From: JAJPKK01 sp963844635
GTDB taxonomy: Bacteria > Pseudomonadota > Alphaproteobacteria > Rhizobiales > Xanthobacteraceae
Length of the DNA: 64,000 nt
NCBI GenBank assembly: GCA_963844635.1
Contig: CAWJPD010000001.1
Coordinates: 310,001-374,000, forward strand
Direction of reading: 5' to 3'
The first letter of the stretch is position 1. Each line of letters begins with the position of its first letter. Below the pieces are notes generated by a model, which worked only from the letters and a program-made list of their open reading frames with translations, made no database searches and was not told where the DNA came from. The translations under genes were made by a program, and so were the position numbers. Of the stretch, positions 8,663 through 17,586 are shown piece by piece.

Positions 8663-9685
8663 TTACTCAAATTCAAAGATACGCTTCCAGTCGTTCTTCA
8701 TGTCGACCACCACCCATTTATTCAGCGCTGCGGCGTCCAGGGCTTTGTCGAGGCGGCCGAAGGGCGTGTTCCGATCGTAGGCGTATTCGCGTTCCGCGTC
8801 GGTATGATGGACAATCAAGCCGAGCCGGGCGCTGCCGGTCATGGTCGTCCATTGCAGCATTTCGAGATCGCCGTCGGAATTGCCGAATGCTGCGATCGGG
8901 CGGCGGCCGATAAACTCATTAATCCCGACCGGCTTGCCGGCCCCATCATCAATGAAATTCACCTCCGGCAAACGGAACAGTTCCGGCCTACCGTCGCGCA
9001 TCTGGAACTTGGTCTTGATCGAGGATCCCACAACCTGCTCGGGCGGCACTCCATAGACCCGCTCTGTCCATGGGCGCATGAACTCGATGCCGCCCCCTGA
9101 GACGATAAAGGTCTTGAATCCGTTGGTACGCAGATAACCGAGCAATTCGATCATTGGCTGGTATGACAGTTCAGTGTAAGGGCGCTTGAACCTCGGGTCG
9201 CGCGCTGTCGCAAGCCAATCCATGACGATTTTCTGGAATTCCTCGGTGGTCATGCCGGCGTGGGTTGCCATGACCAGTTCCGCCATCCCGTGTTCACCGA
9301 ATTCTGCGAGGGCTTTCATATCCCCTTCAAGCACGGCCTTGAAGGGCTGCGTGTCCTTCCATTCCGGATGGAGGGGCGCCAATGCCTTCACGCGATCGAG
9401 ACCGAAAGCAAGTTGGACATACATCGGATGTTCCACCCACAACGTTCCATCATTATCAAACGTCGCGATACGCTCGGGCGGCGGCACAAAGTCTGCACCG
9501 CTTTGCCGAGTGACGCGACCAACGAAGTCGGTGATCGCCTGTTTGGCCGCGCCGTCATTCCACGAGGCCAGTTCCGTTGTCGGGGCTTGCGCCCGGGCAG
9601 CCGTGGTGAGCAACGCAGGCAGCGCCGGAAGCGCCCCCAAAGTCGAAAGCAGCGCACGACGGTTGAGACCGGAGTCACGTTTCAT
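8663..9685 (-). CDS. Exported HAD-superfamily hydrolase
   Basis: A 340-residue haloacid-dehalogenase-type phosphohydrolase. The start at ATG 9685 is chosen because GGAGG lies 6 bases upstream. It begins with a twin-arginine-like export signal (LNRRALLSTLGALPALPALL) cleaved near ARAQA. HAD motif I is FDNDGTLW (about residue 76), motif II is in FIVSGGG (about 180), and motif III/IV is GNSDGDLEML near 265. A periplasmic phosphatase role is inferred from the signal and the family; the substrate is unknown. No operon partner: the 2H-like gene upstream is separated by about 90 bases in the same direction, so co-transcription is possible. Confidence 0.85.
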   Translation of the reverse strand: MKRDSGLNRRALLSTLGALPALPALLTTAARAQAPTTELASWNDGAAKQAITDFVGRVTRQSGADFVPPPERIATFDNDGTLWVEHPMYVQLAFGLDRVKALAPLHPEWKDTQPFKAVLEGDMKALAEFGEHGMAELVMATHAGMTTEEFQKIVMDWLATARDPRFKRPYTELSYQPMIELLGYLRTNGFKTFIVSGGGIEFMRPWTERVYGVPPEQVVGSSIKTKFQMRDGRPELFRLPEVNFIDDGAGKPVGINEFIGRRPIAAFGNSDGDLEMLQWTTMTGSARLGLIVHHTDAEREYAYDRNTPFGRLDKALDAAALNKWVVVDMKNDWKRIFEFE

Positions 9686-9775
9686 GTTCGCCTCCACTCA
9701 AAACTCGCAGTTCGAACGATCGAAGAAGAAATCGTGATCGCATAAATAAGCTGTGTGATTTCACCCACCCCACCT

Positions 9776-10507
9776 TCACGGCCTCAGCGTCAACGCTCTG
9801 AGTTCCTTTCGAGCCGCGCCAAAGCTGCCAAGCTGATAGACCGACGCCCCGTTCGCCGAGAACGTGAACGACGCGAATGGCTCCGCCAACATCTCGTTCA
9901 AATAGATTTCCGTTCCGACGCCGATCGTCACATGCGGATTGAATTGCTTGCCCGCCGCGATTCTGACGAAATTGGCGACGTACTCGATTAGGTCTTCTTG
10001 AATATCGCGCCCGCCCTCGTCGCTGAAAAACGCCGCCGGGGTCCCAACCTTCACGGTGTAAGGCTTAACGGCTGTGATGAGTTCATCTTGCAGCCGGTGC
10101 AGGTCTTCGGTCGGTTCGACTACAATTCCCGCAAGGCCTATCGGCGGAGACGGAATATAGTAATACTTGAACGCCTTCAGCGTCCAAGCCGTCGGTTTCT
10201 CTTTGGCCATGACCGCGTTCGCTGCCGCGACGACCTTGTCAAGGTCGTCCGTGCGGACGAACTGCTGCAATATGGAAATATGCGGATGGTGCGTCTCATC
10301 CAGAGCGAAGCCCTTCGGAAAAGACTTCAGCAGACGAGCGTTAGCGGTCATCGCGTGCTGAAGCATCTTCCCGTCGGGTTCGAGCGCGATGTCGATCGCC
10401 GTGACCGGATTTTGTTGCGCGATGGCCCCTTGAGCAAACGCAAGCGCCGACACCAGTCCAAGGCCAATAGCCGTGAAGACGGGAACATTAGGGTTCTTGG
10501 TCATCAT
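9776..10507 (-). CDS. Periplasmic 2H-phosphoesterase-like protein
   Basis: About 243 residues. The frame extends further upstream, but the ATG pair at 10507/10504 directly precedes a typical signal peptide (FTAIGLGLVSALAFAQGAIA) and is taken as the start. The mature protein contains two HxT/S-type motifs about 120 residues apart (HPHISIL and FNPHVTIGVG), the hallmark of the 2H phosphoesterase / 2'-5' RNA ligase-like fold. Exported members of this fold are known in bacteria, but the substrate here is unknown. The gene is followed in the same direction by the HAD hydrolase. Confidence 0.7.
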   Translation of the reverse strand: MMTKNPNVPVFTAIGLGLVSALAFAQGAIAQQNPVTAIDIALEPDGKMLQHAMTANARLLKSFPKGFALDETHHPHISILQQFVRTDDLDKVVAAANAVMAKEKPTAWTLKAFKYYYIPSPPIGLAGIVVEPTEDLHRLQDELITAVKPYTVKVGTPAAFFSDEGGRDIQEDLIEYVANFVRIAAGKQFNPHVTIGVGTEIYLNEMLAEPFASFTFSANGASVYQLGSFGAARKELRALTLRP

Positions 10508-10691
10508 CAGTCTCGTCCTGCTCAGTTGATCGTATGCAACAGGACTGAAATGATGATCCTTGGCGGGCGCGTGTCTACTGACCCTTTGTACAGCTAGATC
10601 CGAGCGAACGTGCCCGACCCCGAGCGGATGCGTCATTCTTCGTTTGTTCTTGAGTGTATGATAGTGTCCGTCATTCACACATCGATTCGCG

Positions 10692-10835
10692 CTAGAGCGG
10701 GATGCGTTCAGTTGAGTAGCCTCCCGCTCGATTATGTTCTGCGCACCCGTCGCGGACTGCGCTCGACGACGGATGCGCGTTGATTTTGCGCATGATTGTC
10801 CGAAAAGTCTGCAACTTTACAGGATCATGCGCTAG
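10692..10835. repeat. Family A palindromic repeat, full length (copy 1)
   Basis: Bounded by CTAG at both ends. It contains three nested hairpins: a GAGCGGGATGCG / CTCCCGCTC arm pair, a GCGCA(C/T)CCGTCG / CGACGGATGCGC arm pair, and a GCGCATGAT / GATCATGCGC arm pair enclosing CCGAAAAGT-CTGCA-ACTTT. The same composite recurs eleven more times in the window. Confidence 0.85.
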
Positions 10836-10882
10836 CCGCGACGGCGAGTGGAAGCACAGGCGAAAGCGCGCATCGAGCAGTG

Positions 10883-11075
10883 CCGTAGGGCGCAATAGGC
10901 GTAGCGCACTGCGCCATTCGCATGTGCGAACGGCGGCCGCATTCGTCGCTTCGCCGTGACGTGTGACGATACGTGGTTCCGCAGGATTGGGCCGGCGATG
11001 TTTCGCCAAACGGCCATTTCGGTGAGCGTGACTGAGGGCAATGGCGCAATGCGCTACGCCTATTGCGCCCTACGG
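10883..11075. repeat. 36-bp inverted repeat pair (family C) 121 bases apart
   Basis: CCGTAGGGCGCAATAGGCGT... at 10883-10918 and its reverse complement at 11040-11075 match at 35 of 36 positions by eye. Together they could fold into a hairpin of about 193 nt downstream of gyrB. The enclosed 121 bases hold no recognisable gene. The arms have the look of a dispersed intergenic repeat. Confidence 0.7.
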
Positions 11076-11139
11076 ACCTGGCACATCATCGTGAGGTGAT
11101 CGGCGCCCACAATTCACTCCGCCGCCGGACAGAGCAAAC

Positions 11140-13558
11140 TCACACATCGACGCTGGCGGCGAGCGCATTCTCCTGAATGAAGTCGCGCCGCGGCTCGACC
11201 AGTTCTCCCATCAGCTTGGTGAAGATATCGTCGGCCTCATCGACCTCCTTGATCTTCACTTGCATCAGCGAGCGCGCATTGACGTCAAGCGTGGTTTCCC
11301 AGAGCTGGCCGGGATTCATTTCGCCGAGACCCTTGTAGCGCTGCAGCGCGATGCCTTTCCGTCCCATCGCGGTGACCGCCTCGAACAGGCTGACGGGACC
11401 GTGCACCGCCACTTCCTCGCCCTTGCGGCGCAACTGCGCGACACGCGGATAGTTCTCTTGCAGCGAGCCTCGCAAACTCGTCGAGCCGGCGCGCATCGGT
11501 CGAGCCGAGCAACGCGGGATCGATGACGGCGACATCCTTTACGCCGCGCACGGTGCGCTCGAACAGAAAACCCTCGCCTTCGGAGAACGTGCCTTGCCAG
11601 CCGCGTTCGGTCTCCTCGGAAAGCGCATCGAGGCGGCGGGCAATATAGGGGGCTGCCGCCATCGCCTTCTCAGGATCGCCGAAAATGCCTGAATTGAGCA
11701 CGCCGAGGATTGCGGCCTGCTCGACCACCTTGCGGTTATAACGGCTGTGCAGGCCGTTCAACACGTTGCGGATAATCCGCGCCGCTTCGACGAGCCGCAA
11801 CAAATCTGAACCGGCTCGCTCGGCGCCCGATGCCGCGCGCAACACCGCCTCATCGAGGCCGGTGGAAATCAGATAGTCCTCAAGCGCGCGCTCGTCCTTG
11901 AGGTATTGCTCGGACTTGCCGCGCGTCACCTTGTAGAGCGGCGGCTGCGCGATGAAGAGATGCCCACGGTCGATGAGCTGCGGCATTTGCCGGTAGAAGA
12001 AAGTGAGCAGCAGCGTGCGGATATGGGCGCCGTCGACATCGGCGTCCGTCATGATGATGATCTTGTGATAGCGCAGCTTGTCGAGATTGAGCTCGTCGCT
12101 GATGCCGGCCCCGAGCGCGGTAATCAGCGTGCCGATCTCCTGGCTCGATAGCATCTTGTCCATGCGGACGCGCTCGACATTGAGGATCTTGCCACGCAGC
12201 GGCAGCACCGCCTGGAACTCACGGTTGCGGCCCTGTTTGGCGCTGCCGCCGGCCGAATCGCCCTCGACGAGAAACAGCTCGGATTTGGCCGGGTCGCGCT
12301 CCTGGCAATCGGCGAGCTTGCCGGGGAGGGAGGCGACGCCGAGCGCGGACTTGCGCGTCATCTCGCGCGCCTTGCGGGCGGCTTCGCGCGCGGCGGCGGC
12401 CTGGATCACCTTGCCGACAATGGTCTTGGCCTCTCCCGGATGTTCCTCGAACCAAGCCGCAAGCGCATCATTCAAAATGCCCTCGACCACCGGGCGCACC
12501 TCGGATGAGACGAGCTTGTCCTTGGTCTGAGACGAGAATTTCGGGTCCGGCACCTTGACGGAGAGAACGGCGGTGAGGCCCTCCCGGCAATCGTCCCCGG
12601 TAAGCGAGACCTTTTCCTTTTTGGCGACGCCGCCCTGCTCGGCATAGCCCGTCACCTGACGGGTAAGTGCGCCGCGGAACCCGGCCAGATGTGTGCCGCC
12701 ATCCCGCTGCGGGATGTTGTTGGTGAAGCACAGGACGGTTTCGTGATAGCCGTCGTTCCAACACAGGGCGCATTCGACGCCAAGCCCGTCGCGCTCCGCC
12801 TTGACGACGATGGGCTTCGCCACCAGCGGTGTCTTGTTGCGGTCGAGGTATTTTACGAAAGCCTCGACGCCGCCCTCATAGACCATCTCCTCGCGCTTCT
12901 CGACCGCATGGCGGCGGTCGGACAGCACGATACGCACGCCGGAATTCAAGAAGGCGAGTTCGCGCAGGCGATGTTCCAGCGTCGCCCAGTCGAATTCCGT
13001 CATCGTGAAGGTGCGCTTCGAGGGCAGGAAGGTCACCTCGGTGCCGCGGCGATCGAAGGCAAGGCCGGTCACGGCGAGCGGGGCGACTGCGTCGCCGTCG
13101 CGAAACTCCATCGTATGCTCGCGCCCGTCGCGCCAGATCGTCAGCTTGAGCGAGCACGACAGCGCATTGACGACGGACACGCCGACGCCGTGCAGGCCAC
13201 CGGAGATCTTGTAGGAGTTCTGGTTGAATTTGCCGCCGGCATGCAGCTGCGTCATGATAACTTCCGCGGCCGACACACCCTCGCTGTGCATGTCGGTCGG
13301 AATGCCGCGGCCGTCATCGCGTACGGTGCAGGAGCCGTCGGGATTGAGGGTGACGGTGACCTCTTTGGCATAGCCGGCGAGCGCCTCGTCGATGGCATTG
13401 TCGACGACCTCGTAGACCATGTGATGGAGGCCGGACCCGTCATCGGTGTCGCCGATGTACATTCCCGGGCGCTTGCGCACCGCATCGAGGCCCTTGAGGA
13501 CCTGGATCGAATCAGCGCCGTAGTCCGACGCCTCGGGTTTGCGGGCGGGTTCAGCCAT
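11140..13558 (-). CDS. gyrB: DNA gyrase subunit B, interrupted by one frameshift
   Basis: The ATPase subunit of gyrase, which introduces negative supercoils with GyrA. The first 690 or so residues read from ATG 13558: LKGLDAVRKRPGMYIGDTDD and VDNAIDEALAG (GHKL ATP site), GGLHGVGVSVVNALS, then the Toprim domain with LVEGDSAGGSA and DADVDGAHIRTLLL. Around 11475-11485 the frame slips. The conserved C-terminus (QENYPRVAQL, ALQRYKGLGEMNPGQLWETT) continues in another frame to 11140. A one-base change (for example an extra base near GCGAGG) restores about 805 residues. RPGMYIGDTDDGSGLHH and length favour GyrB over ParE. Because gyrB is essential, a sequence error is more likely than gene loss. Confidence 0.93.
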
Positions 13559-13846
13559 GAAGAAGATTTTCCAATTCGTCGCGAGGAGCAGCCTAGCCTG
13601 CTGTGACAGAAAAACGGGACGCCGTACAGTCGAAAGTGATCGTTATTAAATGGTTGTCAGATAAAGATTTTTCAAGGCGCAATCGCGGCATTCCGGTGCC
13701 TTGCGAGCGCTGCCATGGGCCTGTCTCGCGGCGTCGTCAACGACCCAAAACCAACCCGTCGGGGCCAGATTTTTGGCTTTCGTTAGCCTTAATTAAACGC
13801 TGATTGCGAAGAATATCGCCACGGGTCGAGTTCGGGGGGAGCCGAG

Positions 13847-14881
13847 ATGAGGCGCAGTCGCGTTGGTTCCAGCGTTTTTGCAGTTGTGGGCCTGGTTGTG
13901 TCGGGGGCCGCAGTGGTCGGTTTGGCCGGACTGGCCGGTCTGGCCACCGGCATTGGACCCCATGTGTTGCAGGCGGAGGGATTGAGCGGCCAGTCGCTTG
14001 TCGACGAGACATTGCGTGAGGCGGCTTGGCGCTCCGAGTTGATGGGAAAAGACGATGATCCCGAGGCGGCATCGCCGGCGACCGTTGTCGCGCAACGGTT
14101 TACGTGGGATGGCGCCGTCGCCTCCGCAGCGGGGGGAGAAATGACGCAGCCCGCCCGCGGCATGGTCATGGCCGATGCGATGAATATGTTGCCGGTCGAG
14201 CAGATGACGCTGTTCAGCCCCAGCTTTGCCTATCCGGGCGCAACCCTCGCGAACCTTGCCGGGACCGCGTCCGTGCGAATCGCCGAAACCGCGGGCCCGG
14301 CCGCCGCGCCGGAGCGCACGCCTGTGACCGTCGTTGCTGCCGCAACATCATCGGCGCCGACCCCGGCCGCTACGCCGGAGCGCACGCCTGCGACCGTCGT
14401 CGCTGCTGCAACATCATCGGCGCCCACCCCGGCCCCTGCGGCGGAGCGTACGACCGTCGTAGCTGCCGCGACACCATCGGCCCCTCCCGCTGCCGCGGCG
14501 ACGCTCGATGCCGCCGCGCGCCACCACGTCGCCGCGAAATTCGACAATATTCTGAACGACGCCCAGATCGCCAGCATCAAGAAGCGGCTCAAGCTGACAC
14601 CCGATCAGGAGCAGATGTGGCCGGCGGTTGAAACCGCGCTTCGTAGGATTGCCTACAAGACGGCGACCGCGGCGCGCCGCCAGCCGAAGAACACCGATGT
14701 CGCCAACTCCGGCCGTCAGCGCAGTGGACTGATGGCCTATATCGATCCGGACAGTGCCGAGGTGCAACAGCTCAAATACGCCGCCATTCCATTGATCATG
14801 CGTCTCAATGACGACCAAAAGCGCGAGGTGAAGTCGCTCGCCCATGTGATGGGCCTAGGCGGGGTCGCCTCCGAATTCTGA
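13847..14881 (+). CDS. Secreted/anchored LTxxQ-motif protein with Ala/Pro repeat linker
   Basis: 344 residues. An N-terminal hydrophobic segment (VFAVVGLVVSGAAVVGLAGL) acts as signal or anchor. At about 145-215 there are three imperfect tandem repeats of an Ala/Thr/Pro-rich unit of about 21-23 residues (ERTPVTVVAAATSSAPTP). The C-terminal domain carries LKLTPDQEQMWPAVE, the Spy/CpxP-like LTxxQ motif, and LNDDQKREVKSLAHVMGLGG. Spy-like proteins act as periplasmic chaperones; that role is not shown here. GGGGGAG lies about 6 bases before the ATG. A terminator follows about 55 bases downstream. The gene is divergent from gyrB. Confidence 0.75.
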   Translation: MRRSRVGSSVFAVVGLVVSGAAVVGLAGLAGLATGIGPHVLQAEGLSGQSLVDETLREAAWRSELMGKDDDPEAASPATVVAQRFTWDGAVASAAGGEMTQPARGMVMADAMNMLPVEQMTLFSPSFAYPGATLANLAGTASVRIAETAGPAAAPERTPVTVVAAATSSAPTPAATPERTPATVVAAATSSAPTPAPAAERTTVVAAATPSAPPAAAATLDAAARHHVAAKFDNILNDAQIASIKKRLKLTPDQEQMWPAVETALRRIAYKTATAARRQPKNTDVANSGRQRSGLMAYIDPDSAEVQQLKYAAIPLIMRLNDDQKREVKSLAHVMGLGGVASEF

Positions 14882-14936
14882 CCCCAAGGGAATGGCTGCG
14901 CGGCGGTGCGTAGCGACATGGGTTGAATGCAAAAAG

Positions 14937-14961
14937 AGACCCTCCTTTCGGAGGGTCTTTT
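14937..14961. terminator. Rho-independent terminator
   Basis: AGACCCTCC-TTTC-GGAGGGTCT followed by TTT on the plus strand and preceded by AAAAA, so it can also work from the minus strand. It lies between the convergent LTxxQ gene and the Gly/Tyr-rich secreted protein gene. Confidence 0.85.
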
Positions 14962-15016
14962 CGTCTCAGCAGCCTTGGAGCCGTCCAAGGCCTCGTGCCA
15001 CCGGGATCAGAGCACG

Positions 15017-15361
15017 TCAGTAGTAGCCCCAGCCATATCCGTAGGTGCAAGCGCCATACGGCTGGTAGTAGTAGTTGTTATAGGGGTCGCAGGCGGAAGC
15101 ATAATAGGGATAGTTCCATCCAAAGCCGCCATAGAATCCACCAAAGCCGCGACGGCCACGGAACCCATAGCGCTGGCCAGGAGCAACGGCGCCATAGCTG
15201 TTTCCAAAATTGCGCATGCTGGGCGCAAAATTGCCGCGGGCCATCATGTTTGATCCATGGCCGACGCTGACGTGAGCTCCTCTCGCGTAGGCGTTGGTCG
15301 ACACTGCGACGGCGCCGACAAGGCCGGTTGCAACAAGTGCGACAGCGAGTTTCCTGAGCAT
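15017..15361 (-). CDS. Small secreted Gly/Tyr-rich protein
   Basis: 114 residues. A clear Sec signal peptide (MLRKLAVALVATGLVGAVAV, cleavage near AYA-RG) is followed by a low-complexity mature part: Gly/Arg/Phe-rich in the middle (YGFRGRRGFGGFYGGFGWNY) and Tyr/Gly-rich at the end, with two cysteines. Short proteins of this type are common in Bradyrhizobium-like genomes and remain uncharacterised. It converges on the LTxxQ gene through a shared terminator. Confidence 0.7.
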   Translation of the reverse strand: MLRKLAVALVATGLVGAVAVSTNAYARGAHVSVGHGSNMMARGNFAPSMRNFGNSYGAVAPGQRYGFRGRRGFGGFYGGFGWNYPYYASACDPYNNYYYQPYGACTYGYGWGYY

Positions 15362-15709
15362 TGAAATCCCCTTGGTTGGAGAGCTGACTGGTAATCAAAA
15401 CAACGGCAGGACGAATCCGTTCCTATGGTACCACCATCGTTTCCGCCGATCTCGAATGCGACGTGCACAGAGCGACATCTGCTCAACTCAAGCGCGAGCT
15501 GAACGGATTGGGACCTGGAAGCCAGCGTTCACGATCAACACCGCATCCGCCATACCGGAAACGAGGCGTGCCGGTTCGCCAGCAGGGCGCGCCCGGTCAC
15601 CGGTCGGGAATGTCACATTCGGAAGAGGTGAATGGGCAAAGACGCCGCTGCGCTGGAAAGCGAACGTTCGTGCATCGAACGCACCTGGCGGCTACCTATC
15701 GCCGCGCAG
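15362..15709. other. Intergenic stretch without a supported gene
   Basis: About 350 bases between the Gly/Tyr-rich protein and the end of efp. Only short overlapping frames without motifs are present. Confidence 0.4.
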
Positions 15710-16276
15710 TCAGTCCTTCGCCCGCTCCACATAGGAACCGTCGAGGGTCGACACGACGATGCGGGTCCCGGTGGCGATGTGGGGAGGAACGCTGGTCCGC
15801 ATTCCATTCGAAAGCATGGCGGGCTTGTAGGAGGAGGCCGCGGTCTGCCCCTTGGTGACGGGTTCCGTGTCCACCACTTCAAGCGCGACGCGAGGCGGCA
15901 ATTCGATGCCGATCGGCGTTCCTTCATGCATGCTGAGCCTTACTTTCATCTCCGGTTGCAGGTAGCCCGCCTGCTCGCCAATAATGTCCTCACCCACCCC
16001 GATCTGCTCGTAGTTCTCCATGTTCATGAAGTGGAAACCGTCGCCATCCTGGTAGAGGTACTGGAACTCGCGGTCCTCCACGTGGGCGCGTTCGACCTGG
16101 TCGGTGGTCTTGAAGCGCAGGGAGGATTTCACTCCGTCGCTGAGCCGCCGCATGTCGAGCTGGGTGACCGGCGTGCCTTTGCCAGGGTGGATGTTTTCTG
16201 CGGTCAGAATGACATAGAGCTTATCGTCGAGTTCGACGATGTTGCCTTTTCGAAGCGAGCTTGCGATGACCTTCAC
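15710..16276 (-). CDS. efp: Elongation factor P
   Basis: A 188-residue translation factor that rescues ribosomes stalled at polyproline. I take the GTG at 16276 (read as MKVIASSLRKGN) as the start because it aligns with family N-termini; the open frame continues upstream without similarity. The KOW-like first domain has the loop IHPGKGTPVTQ, where Lys33 corresponds to the modified Lys34 of E. coli EF-P. The OB domains follow (YLYQDGDGFHFMNMENYEQI; GTRIVVSTLDGSYVERAKD). It is divergent from epmA-epmB, whose products attach (R)-beta-lysine to this lysine, so modification by that route is strongly implied. Confidence 0.95.
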   Translation of the reverse strand: MKVIASSLRKGNIVELDDKLYVILTAENIHPGKGTPVTQLDMRRLSDGVKSSLRFKTTDQVERAHVEDREFQYLYQDGDGFHFMNMENYEQIGVGEDIIGEQAGYLQPEMKVRLSMHEGTPIGIELPPRVALEVVDTEPVTKGQTAASSYKPAMLSNGMRTSVPPHIATGTRIVVSTLDGSYVERAKD

Positions 16277-16494
16277 GCCGAGTTTCCTCAATCGATCATG
16301 CGCTGTGCCGTCGGGCCGAAGCGGCGGGACGGACAACGCGGGCGTCGCGACCGGCCCACAGCCGCGCGGGACGGAGCGACCGGAATTGGCGGGCCGCACC
16401 ATAGCGATCCTGCTTTCGCACGCCAGCACTTTCGCCGTCGCGCCGCGCCAACGCAGTTGTCGCAACCCGCAGCCTCGCTTTGACGCCTGACGTC

Positions 16495-17586
16495 ATGCGG
16501 ACCGATGCGCCATGGTGGGCACCCGACCGGCATGCGGATCGCCAGCCATTGCTGAGGGCGCGGCGGCGCGTCGTCTCGGCCGCGCGGGCCTATTTCGAGG
16601 AGCGCGATTTCACCGAGGTGGAAACCGGTGTTCTGCAAGCCTCCCCCGGCAATGAGACCCATCTGCATGCTTTTGCCACCGAACAAATGTCACCGGGCGG
16701 TGCCGCGGCACGGACCTACCTGCGGACATCGCCCGAATTTACCTGCAAGAAGCTGCTGGCGGCAGGCGAGAGGAGGATATTCGAGCTTGCCCGCGTGTTC
16801 CGCAACCGCGAGCAGGGGCTGCTCCACGCGCCGGAATTCACATTGCTGGAATGGTATCGCGTCGAGGAGCCATATGGGGCCGTGATGCAGGATTGCACCG
16901 CGCTGGTTGCGGCGGCAGCAGCGGCCACCGGTGCGATGCGGTTCTCCTTTCGGGGCCGCAGCGCCGATCCGATGGCGGCGCCTGAGCGGCTCACCGTGGC
17001 AGATGCTTTTGCGCGCTTCGCCGGTATTGATCTCTTGGCCACCATTGCGGAGATGCCGGATCGCGACCTCCTGGCGCGCGGGGCGCGTAGCACCGGGATA
17101 AGGCTTGCGGCCGACGACAGCTGGAGCGACATCTTCAGCCGCATCCTGGTCGAGCGAATCGAGCCGCAGCTCGGCAATGGCCGCCCCACATTGCTGACCG
17201 AGTATCCCGCCGCGGAAGCGGCGCTTGCGCGGCCAAAGCCCGGGGATCCGCGTATTGCCGAAAGGTTCGAGATGTTCATTTGCGGCGTCGAGCTCGCCAA
17301 TGGCTTTGGCGAACTTCGCGATCCGGTCGAGCAGCGCCGGCGCCTCGCGGCGGAAATGGATAGGAAAGAGCAACTTTATGGCGAGCGCTATCCTCTCGAT
17401 GAGGACTTTCTCGCCGCGCTTGCGCTGATGCCGCCGGCGAGCGGCTGCGCGCTCGGCTTTGACCGGCTCGTGATGCTGGCGAGCGGCGCTTCCCGCATCG
17501 ATGAGGTGATGTGGGCGCCGCCGGCGCAACTCCCGCAAATACGGCCGAGCGCGTACCGAGAGAGCAGCGATTCATGCGCTCGGTAA
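16495..17586 (+). CDS. epmA: EF-P--(R)-beta-lysine ligase
   Basis: A truncated class II lysyl-tRNA synthetase paralogue (about 363 residues) without the anticodon-binding domain. It activates (R)-beta-lysine and transfers it to EF-P. Class II motif 2 appears as VFRNREQGLLHAPEFTLLEW, and motif 3 as GCALGFDRLVMLA near the C-terminus. The hallmark end VMWAPPAQLPQIRPSA is shorter than in LysRS. Start choice: ATG 16495; a TTG at 16480 is also in frame. It overlaps epmB by 13 bases and is divergent from efp across about 220 bases, which must contain both promoters. Confidence 0.92.
   Translation: MRTDAPWWAPDRHADRQPLLRARRRVVSAARAYFEERDFTEVETGVLQASPGNETHLHAFATEQMSPGGAAARTYLRTSPEFTCKKLLAAGERRIFELARVFRNREQGLLHAPEFTLLEWYRVEEPYGAVMQDCTALVAAAAAATGAMRFSFRGRSADPMAAPERLTVADAFARFAGIDLLATIAEMPDRDLLARGARSTGIRLAADDSWSDIFSRILVERIEPQLGNGRPTLLTEYPAAEAALARPKPGDPRIAERFEMFICGVELANGFGELRDPVEQRRRLAAEMDRKEQLYGERYPLDEDFLAALALMPPASGCALGFDRLVMLASGASRIDEVMWAPPAQLPQIRPSAYRESSDSCAR

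Noticed and set aside
12689..13606. A 305-codon plus-strand frame
   Set aside because: Antisense to the N-terminal half of gyrB, which has unmistakable GHKL motifs.
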